This document shows, in pieces, positions 6,116-9,790 of a DNA stretch of 9,790 bases. Origin of the DNA: Helicobacteraceae bacterium (lineage in GTDB: Bacteria; Campylobacterota; Campylobacteria; Campylobacterales; Sulfurimonadaceae). The first letter of the stretch is position 1. The number at the start of each line of letters is the position of its first letter. The stretch spans positions 1-9,790 of the forward strand of contig WFMY01000233.1 in the NCBI GenBank assembly GCA_015488855.1, given 5' to 3'. The notes below the pieces were generated by a model. It had not been told where the DNA came from and made no database searches. It was given only the letters and a program-made list of their open reading frames with translations. A program made the position numbers and the translations under genes.

Positions 6116-6355
6116 CTACTTGTAAATATCACCACGACTATCAACTTTTAAAACTTTTATCTCTTGCTCATTCATGTGAAATAAAATGCGATACTTGGAT
6201 ACTCTTAGTCTAAAGATTGGAGGTAGATCATTTCCAGTCATTTTTTTAATATCCCCATTTGGGATATTATTGATAGCTTCAAATATTTTGATTTGTAGTT
6301 TTCTTTGGTAACTTGAAAACTTTTTTTCAAATGTTTTTGAATAGGAGATTTTCAT
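6116..6355 (-). CDS. RelE/ParE-family toxin
   Basis: The 79-residue basic protein has the RelE/ParE fold signature: N-terminal helices (SKTFEKKFSSYQRKLQIKI), then IPNGDIKKMTG, PIFRLRVSKYRILFH and a final IKVLKVDSRGDIYK. Family members either cleave mRNA at the ribosome (RelE) or poison gyrase (ParE); the sequence alone does not separate these. The ATG overlaps the antitoxin stop as ATGA (6352-6355) with no good ribosome-binding site of its own, so translation depends on the antitoxin, as is usual. Length and key residues look intact. Location between exbD and a cytochrome gene suggests a mobile two-gene cassette placed at the 3' end of the operon. Confidence 0.85.
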   Translation of the reverse strand: MKISYSKTFEKKFSSYQRKLQIKIFEAINNIPNGDIKKMTGNDLPPIFRLRVSKYRILFHMNEQEIKVLKVDSRGDIYK

Positions 6356-6600
6356 AAATTGAATTTTTTAGTGAACTCACCTTGTGATGAAAAAGAATCA
6401 TCCTGGAGGATTGCCTTAATCTCTTTTTCATCATCAGCTTCTAGTAAAAGTTTGGCTTGCGTTTTTTTTTCTTTACTTTTATTGAGGTATTCACTTAAAC
6501 TTTCACGAATCATTTGCGATATAGACTTGTTCTCCAAAAAACTAAATGCTCTTGCTTGCTCATAGAGAGCCTCATCAATAGTTAAATTTAATCTATGCAT
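6352..6600 (-). CDS. Ribbon-helix-helix antitoxin
   Basis: The 82-residue protein starts MHRLNLTIDEALYEQARAFS followed by KSISQMIRESLSEYL, a ribbon-helix-helix DNA-binding domain: one beta strand (RLNLTID) and two helices with Ser-Ile-Ser at the second helix start. The charged C-terminal tail (about 45-82) is expected to bind and neutralise the toxin. AAGGAG on the reverse strand (6611-6606) lies five bases from the ATG, a strong site that fits the need for excess antitoxin. Such proteins repress their own operon; the 8-bp tandem repeats just upstream are the likely target. Confidence 0.82.
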   Translation of the reverse strand: MHRLNLTIDEALYEQARAFSFLENKSISQMIRESLSEYLNKSKEKKTQAKLLLEADDEKEIKAILQDDSFSSQGEFTKKFNL

Positions 6601-6621
6601 AAATACTCCTTTATGTAGTGA

Positions 6622-6645
6622 TGTATTAGTGTATTATTGTATTAT
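6622..6645 (-). promoter_or_regulatory. Three 8-bp tandem repeats at the toxin-antitoxin promoter (operator candidate)
   Basis: On the forward strand the units are TGTATTAG (6622-6629), TGTATTAT (6630-6637) and TGTATTAT (6638-6645), head to tail without gaps. On the transcribed strand this is ATAATACA, ATAATACA, CTAATACA. A reverse-strand TATAAT (6646-6641) overlaps the first unit, so the repeats cover the -10 box and the start site. Ribbon-helix-helix repressors often bind adjacent short repeats; MetJ uses 8-bp boxes. About half of the array also encodes the last codons of the cytochrome gene. Confidence 0.5.
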
Positions 6646-7740
6646 AGCAAAATTTTTCGCTTTGAGTATATGAAACTTTGCAAGCTCTTTATCGTCTTGG
6701 AGTTTGAGCTTTTTAAGCACTTTTGGGTTTACTATGAAGTAACCTAGTTGCACTTCTACTCTATCTCCAGTTTGAAGTGCTGTGTCAAAGTGAATCACTC
6801 TCTTTTCATTCGCTTTTATCATCGTATCTTTGATAACTGCATTAGCTACCCATGGCATTGATGGTTTACCATCTTTTCCTATGATTTTTACAAAGGTATG
6901 CGTTTTAAGCGGTATTGTTTTTGAACCTCTATGCAGTGTGCTGCGGAGCTGAACAACTCTGAGTGGATGGGTAAAAAGATTGTGTGGTGCACCATTGTTG
7001 ATGCTCACATCAAACGAATCTGTATTTTTACTCAATGCTAAAGAGAGATATTGGCTTAAAAGTTCAGGCTTGACTCTTGCTCCTGCAAAACCGTGATAAG
7101 CATGTTGTTTTGAGATGCGAACTGTGGTTGCACTTCCATCAACTTTTGGCATATGACAGGAGATACAGTTACTTTTGTCTGTGCTAACTCCAGCGTCACT
7201 AGTTGTGCATACGCTAAATTTGTGAGAGTTCTGCTTATGAGAGTGACAACCCATACAAACTTGACCATTATAGTAGATTTTATTTGTATAGTCTATATTA
7301 TGATACGCTGAACCAACTGTAGTTTTGCTAAGCCCAAAGAGTGATGTTTTTTGTTTGTAAACCACTTTTTCATTTTCTCTACCTTTTTGTGCGGAGTAAA
7401 AAGTCTTTTTATCTGCAGAATAGATGTTTGTGTTTGATTTTGCATGTTGCTCTACATCTTTGATAGTGTGACAAGCGATACAAGTAATACCCGTTGTGTG
7501 TTCTTTTTGTTCTGAAAGAATAGGCGTATGGCATTTCGCACATTTATAGTTGCCTTTTGCTTTGGCAGGGTGTTTATCCCAGATTGCTTTGTGAACTTTG
7601 TCTTCGTAGATAGTGGATTTTTTATGCATCGAGGTTTGAAACTCTTTGGAGATGATAGGGTGACATTTTTTACAGGCATCGGTATCTGTTGATGCAAATA
7701 AAACAAAACTAAGTGTGAGAAGAGAGAAAAATACTTTCAT
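6634..7740 (-). CDS. Periplasmic five-haem cytochrome c
   Basis: The 368-residue protein has a signal peptide (MKVFFSLLTLSFVLFAS) and five CXXCH haem-binding motifs: CKKCH (23-27), CAKCH (67-71), CIACH (87-91), CMGCH (162-166) and CISCH (192-196), with extra His residues between them that can serve as distal ligands (for example H39, H57, H81, H99, H214). The N-terminal pattern resembles the cytochrome c554/multihaem cytochrome group. After residue about 220 there is no further haem motif; the rest is a beta-rich domain (THPLRVVQLRSTLHRG, QTGDRVEVQLGYFIVNPK) of unknown role, perhaps for partner binding. AAGG (7751-7748 reverse) lies seven bases from the start. It is 30 bp downstream of perR on the same strand, and its 3' end runs into the antitoxin promoter. 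Electron transfer in the periplasm is well supported; the partner is not known, though the nearby peroxidase is a candidate. Confidence 0.85.
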   Translation of the reverse strand: MKVFFSLLTLSFVLFASTDTDACKKCHPIISKEFQTSMHKKSTIYEDKVHKAIWDKHPAKAKGNYKCAKCHTPILSEQKEHTTGITCIACHTIKDVEQHAKSNTNIYSADKKTFYSAQKGRENEKVVYKQKTSLFGLSKTTVGSAYHNIDYTNKIYYNGQVCMGCHSHKQNSHKFSVCTTSDAGVSTDKSNCISCHMPKVDGSATTVRISKQHAYHGFAGARVKPELLSQYLSLALSKNTDSFDVSINNGAPHNLFTHPLRVVQLRSTLHRGSKTIPLKTHTFVKIIGKDGKPSMPWVANAVIKDTMIKANEKRVIHFDTALQTGDRVEVQLGYFIVNPKVLKKLKLQDDKELAKFHILKAKNFAIIQ

Positions 7741-7757
7741 AAGCTGACCTTTTTTTT

Positions 7758-7775
7758 ATTATAAGCAAAATTATA
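7758..7775 (-). promoter_or_regulatory. Possible -10 boxes for the five-haem cytochrome gene
   Basis: Two reverse-strand TATAAT sequences (7763-7758 and 7775-7770) lie 18 and 30 bp before the cytochrome start, the second overlapping the perR stop. Either could give the cytochrome its own promoter in addition to read-through from perR. No -35 box is obvious. Confidence 0.3.
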
Positions 7776-8187
7776 GCATCTTTTTGAGTATTTTACACTT
7801 AGGGCAAAGTCCTGAAAGGATAACCGATGTTGTAGCTACCTCATAAGTGATTTCATCTACAAGGTTTTTACAAAGGGTATTCATATCAAATGCTATATCT
7901 TTGTGTTGCCCACATGAAGTGCATACAAAATGTGCATGAGACTCTTTTGTAATCTCATAGTGAGTTTTGTAGCGTGGGGCTTTTACCTCTGTTATAAGCG
8001 AAGTATCTAACATAGAGTTTATATTTTTATAGAGTGTCGCTAAAGATATGGATGTAAATCTTTTTTTTATCTGCTCAAAAAGATTTTCTATAGTTATATG
8101 TCCAGCACCATCCATCATCTCTAAGATGCCAACTCTTTGAGGTGTTACTTTTAATTGATGTTGCTTTAAGAGTGTTTCATAATTCAT
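7771..8187 (-). CDS. perR: Fur-family regulator, PerR-like
   Basis: The 138-residue protein has a winged-helix N-terminal domain (VTPQRVGILEMM..AGHITIENLF; recognition helix SLATLYKNINSML) and a C-terminal dimer domain with HAHFVCTSCG (84-93) and CPKC (128-131), the four-Cys structural zinc site. Candidate regulatory metal ligands by family spacing are H30, E78, H84, H86 and D97. Asp at the position equivalent to B. subtilis PerR D104, where iron-sensing Fur has Glu, favours a peroxide sensor. The divergent cytochrome c peroxidase is a classic PerR target and supports this. A well-formed promoter ends so close to the ATG that the mRNA may have no leader, and no ribosome-binding site is visible. 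A general Fur role is the main alternative. Confidence 0.82.
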   Translation of the reverse strand: MNYETLLKQHQLKVTPQRVGILEMMDGAGHITIENLFEQIKKRFTSISLATLYKNINSMLDTSLITEVKAPRYKTHYEITKESHAHFVCTSCGQHKDIAFDMNTLCKNLVDEITYEVATTSVILSGLCPKCKILKKML

Positions 8188-8193
8188 AGTCTT

Positions 8194-8222
8194 ATTATAG
8201 CTAAATTGATAATAAAAGTCAA
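8194..8222 (-). promoter_or_regulatory. perR promoter, predicted leaderless
   Basis: On the reverse strand TTGACT (8222-8217) and TATAAT (8199-8194) are separated by 17 bp, the best -35/-10 pair in the window. The expected start of transcription, about seven bases beyond the -10, falls on or next to the A of the perR ATG at 8187. A GATAAT half-site (forward 8208-8213) lies in the spacer, consistent with autoregulation. Confidence 0.55.
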
Positions 8223-8243
8223 ATAAGAATAATTATCTTTTAA

Positions 8244-8263
8244 GAATTATTATACTATAATTC
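8244..8263. promoter_or_regulatory. Inverted repeat over the peroxidase -10 box (PerR/Fur operator candidate)
   Basis: GAATTAT (8244-8250) and ATAATTC (8257-8263) are perfect inverted repeats separated by TATACT. The peroxidase -10 box TATAAT (8256-8261) overlaps the right arm, so a bound repressor would block it. The AT-rich TTAT...ATAA character is like PerR boxes, though the 7-6-7 spacing is not the standard 7-1-7. A second pair, GATAAT (8208-8213) and ATTATC (8232-8237), lies upstream, nearer perR. Confidence 0.5.
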
Positions 8264-8288
8264 CACATAAATCAAAAAAAGGCATAAA

Positions 8289-9299
8289 ATGAAATCAATC
8301 GCACTTGCTACTTTAACTACAGCATCTTTAATGGCTAGCTCATTAGTAGAGACTGCAACAAACGCAGGACTTAGTCCAATACCAGAATCTAAAACAGAGT
8401 TATATAAACTTATAGATAACCCTAAAAATCCTATTACAGATGAGAAAGTTGAGTTAGGAAAAAAACTTTTCTTTGATCCAAGACTTTCAAAAAGTGGACT
8501 CATCTCTTGTAATTTCTGTCATAACCTATCAGAAGGTGGTGAAGATGGTGTTCGTGCTGCTGTTGGGCATAAATGGACTACAAATCCACATAACTTAAAC
8601 TCCCCTACTGTTTATAATGCAGTATTTGCAGATAGTCAGTTTTGGGATGGTCGTGATCCAGACTTAGAAAAACAAGCACAAGGTCCTATCCAAGCAGCTC
8701 CTGAGATGGCAGCAACAAAAGAACATGTTGTAAAAACTGTGAATTCTATGCCAGAGTATGTAAAAGCATTTAAAAAGGCTTATGGTAAAAATGTGAAGAT
8801 TAATTTTGTAAAGATTACAGATACTATCGCTTCTTTTGAGCGTACACTTGTTACACCATCAAGATTTGATGACTTTATGAACGGATGCTGGGGTGCTATG
8901 AGTCAAGCTGAGAAAAAAGGGATGCAAACATTTATAGACAAAGGGTGTGCAACATGTCACAATGGTGTAGCTCTTGGTGGTTCTATGCAGCCATTTGGGA
9001 TTACTGCAAAGTATAAGTATGCAAAAGGAGATTTCAAAGGTGATAAAAATGGACTTGTAAAAGTTCCAACACTCCGAAATCTCTCCAGCACAGCACCTTA
9101 CTTTCACAATGGGGGAACTTATTCACTTAAAGCAGCAGTTATAGAGATGGGAAGAATCCAACTTGGTATGAAGATTAACGACAAAGATGCAAGTTCAATC
9201 GTTACATTTTTAAAAGCACTTGATGGAAGAAAGCCTCACCTCCTAGTCCCAATGCTTCCTGCATCTACGAACACAACTCCTAAACCAGATATAAATTAG
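8289..9299 (+). CDS. Di-haem cytochrome c peroxidase
   Basis: The 336-residue protein has a signal peptide (MKSIALATLTTASLMASSLV) and two c-type haem sites, CNFCH (74-78) and CATCH (220-224), in the arrangement of bacterial periplasmic di-haem peroxidases. Other family marks are LGKKLFFDPRLSKSG, GHKWTTNPHNLNSPTVYNA, QFWDGRDPDLEKQA, ASFERTL and VPTLRNLSSTAPYFHNGG. It reduces hydrogen peroxide to water with electrons from periplasmic cytochromes. AAGG (8279-8282) is six bases from the ATG. It is divergent from perR with a shared operator region, so induction by peroxide is expected. Length is normal for the family. The Pro/Thr-rich tail (PASTNTTPKPDIN) is an unremarkable extension. MauG-type enzymes share the fold, but no mau genes are nearby. 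Confidence 0.92.
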   Translation: MKSIALATLTTASLMASSLVETATNAGLSPIPESKTELYKLIDNPKNPITDEKVELGKKLFFDPRLSKSGLISCNFCHNLSEGGEDGVRAAVGHKWTTNPHNLNSPTVYNAVFADSQFWDGRDPDLEKQAQGPIQAAPEMAATKEHVVKTVNSMPEYVKAFKKAYGKNVKINFVKITDTIASFERTLVTPSRFDDFMNGCWGAMSQAEKKGMQTFIDKGCATCHNGVALGGSMQPFGITAKYKYAKGDFKGDKNGLVKVPTLRNLSSTAPYFHNGGTYSLKAAVIEMGRIQLGMKINDKDASSIVTFLKALDGRKPHLLVPMLPASTNTTPKPDIN

Positions 9300-9331
9300 T
9301 TTATAAGTGCCTATCATCAGGCACTTATAAA
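9300..9331. terminator. Strong hairpin after the peroxidase gene, probable terminator
   Basis: Twelve-base arms TTATAAGTGCCT (9301-9312) and AGGCACTTATAA (9319-9330) are a perfect inverted repeat around ATCATC, and a T-A pair at 9300/9331 extends it. It begins one base after the peroxidase stop. The forward strand continues with A rather than T, so it is not a textbook intrinsic terminator for the peroxidase. It may still end transcription or protect the mRNA 3' end. Confidence 0.55.
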
Positions 9332-9342
9332 AAATAAAATGA

Positions 9343-9348
9343 TATAAT
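9343..9348 (+). promoter_or_regulatory. -10 box for the His/Cys-rich protein gene, predicted leaderless
   Basis: TATAAT at 9343-9348 is only six bases from the ATG at 9355, so transcription should start at or beside the start codon. No ribosome-binding site occurs between 9331 and 9354. The -35 region would fall in the right arm of the preceding hairpin and shows no good match. Confidence 0.45.
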
Positions 9349-9354
9349 TTCATT

Positions 9355-9630
9355 ATGACAACCAAGTTTTTAAAAAAATATTTTGCCATCATCTTTTTAC
9401 TCGCTAGTTTTGCGGGTTCTATGCATCATCATGATGATTTGTTGCAACATGATGATTGTAAGGTATGTGTAGTTCAGTCAAATATTCTTAATGCTGACTT
9501 GCCGAGTGATGCTATTTATCTTTCACAGATAGATAACAGATCTGAGGGCATTATTACCAAACTTGTGTCACTTCACTTAGAGATTCTTCCCAACGAGTAT
9601 CACTCCAGAGCTCCACCTCTTTTTTCATAA
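9355..9630 (+). CDS. Small exported His/Cys-rich protein, unknown function
   Basis: The 91-residue product has a basic start (MTTKFLKKYF) and a hydrophobic stretch AIIFLLASFAGS (about 11-22), an export signal or anchor. A dense potential metal site follows: HHHDD (24-28), then HDDCKVC (32-38). The rest is unremarkable and ends in SRAPPLFS; short proteins with an HHH...HxxCxxC start and an RAPP-like tail are, from memory, often found beside metal or cofactor uptake and efflux genes. The product probably sits in the periplasm or on its membrane face and may bind Cu, Zn or another metal; this is inference from residues only. It has no ribosome-binding site and may be translated from a leaderless mRNA. 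It follows the peroxidase gene but is separated from it by a hairpin. Confidence 0.65.
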   Translation: MTTKFLKKYFAIIFLLASFAGSMHHHDDLLQHDDCKVCVVQSNILNADLPSDAIYLSQIDNRSEGIITKLVSLHLEILPNEYHSRAPPLFS

Positions 9631-9675
9631 TAAACTCACACTATTGCCATCCTACAGCAAACCTCAATATGCCAG

Positions 9676-9772
9676 CAATTAGAAAAAGGTGTAATTGCAA
9701 GGCGAAAAGTTGCAGGAGCTACTAGTAGCTTCAATGCTTTTCAACGAAGTCAAGTGTGCCTTTTTCTAATTG
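9676..9772. repeat. Long imperfect palindrome (about 97 bp), MITE- or REP-like
   Basis: Perfect 14-bp terminal arms CAATTAGAAAAAGG (9676-9689) and CCTTTTTCTAATTG (9759-9772) enclose further paired blocks: GAAAAG (9704-9709) with CTTTTC (9737-9742), and a central perfect palindrome AGCTACTAGTAGCT (9717-9730). Several positions between the blocks (for example TGT 9690-9692 against GTG 9756-9758) would be G-U pairs in the forward-strand RNA. There is no open reading frame of note in it. It could be a non-autonomous mobile element, a processed hairpin RNA, or a terminator for the gene before it. The 45 bp between the His/Cys gene and this element hold nothing recognisable. Confidence 0.65.
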
Positions 9773-9790
9773 TCCTTTGGATGAGCCATA

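Noticed and set aside
6112..6213. Short forward frame beginning ATGGCTACTTGT after exbD
   Set aside because: It is entirely antisense to the toxin gene, has no ribosome-binding site, and has no recognisable content.
7056..7706. Two additional reverse frames in the cytochrome gene
   Set aside because: They overlap the five CXXCH motifs in the wrong frame.
8859..9107. Reverse frame of 82 codons
   Set aside because: It is antisense to the second haem region of the peroxidase.
1..9790. CRISPR array, tRNA or rRNA genes, or an intact insertion sequence
   Set aside because: No regularly spaced direct repeats, cloverleaf or rRNA-like sequence, and no transposase gene were seen.

Overview
The window looks like chromosomal DNA from a member of the Campylobacterota, most like a Sulfurimonas-type free-living species. 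The evidence is low GC, a periplasmic cytochrome repertoire (five-haem cytochrome c and di-haem cytochrome c peroxidase), a PerR-type regulator divergent from the peroxidase, a short FadL-type porin, and TATAAT -10 boxes with mostly weak -35 boxes. The genus is an inference from protein style, not from a marker gene.

Layout. Bases 1-451 hold the 3' end of a FadL/OmpP1-type outer-membrane channel. Bases 452-980 hold no intact gene. They contain two unrelated small palindromic elements, a run of nine C, and a decayed fragment of a CAP/SCP-like protein gene whose two halves lie in different frames. Bases 981-3308 carry three forward genes: a small exported protein of unknown function, a conserved helical protein with a TTG start, and the DEAD-box helicase DbpA. 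A hemerythrin-like plus PAS protein (3313-4278, reverse) meets dbpA head-on with only 4 bp between them. It is divergent from a compact tonB-exbB-exbD operon (4439-6107), and the shared intergenic region has a 28-bp dyad over the tonB promoter.

Bases 6116-8187 read in reverse: perR, a five-haem cytochrome c, and a ribbon-helix-helix antitoxin overlapping a RelE/ParE toxin. Three 8-bp tandem repeats sit at the toxin-antitoxin promoter. The di-haem cytochrome c peroxidase (8289-9299, forward) is divergent from perR; the AT-rich gap between them holds Fur/PerR-like inverted repeats over the peroxidase -10 box. A small His/Cys-rich exported protein follows (9355-9630). The window ends in a roughly 97-bp imperfect palindrome (9676-9772).

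How the genes fit together. TonB-ExbB-ExbD energises outer-membrane uptake, typically of iron or other metal complexes. PerR, the peroxidase, the multihaem cytochrome and the hemerythrin-PAS protein are a plausible set for sensing and reducing oxidants at the cell periphery. No single undescribed system stands out. The most interesting signals are the non-coding palindromes, two genes whose promoters predict leaderless mRNAs, the 8-bp operator-like repeats, and the decayed CAP gene beside a C9 tract.
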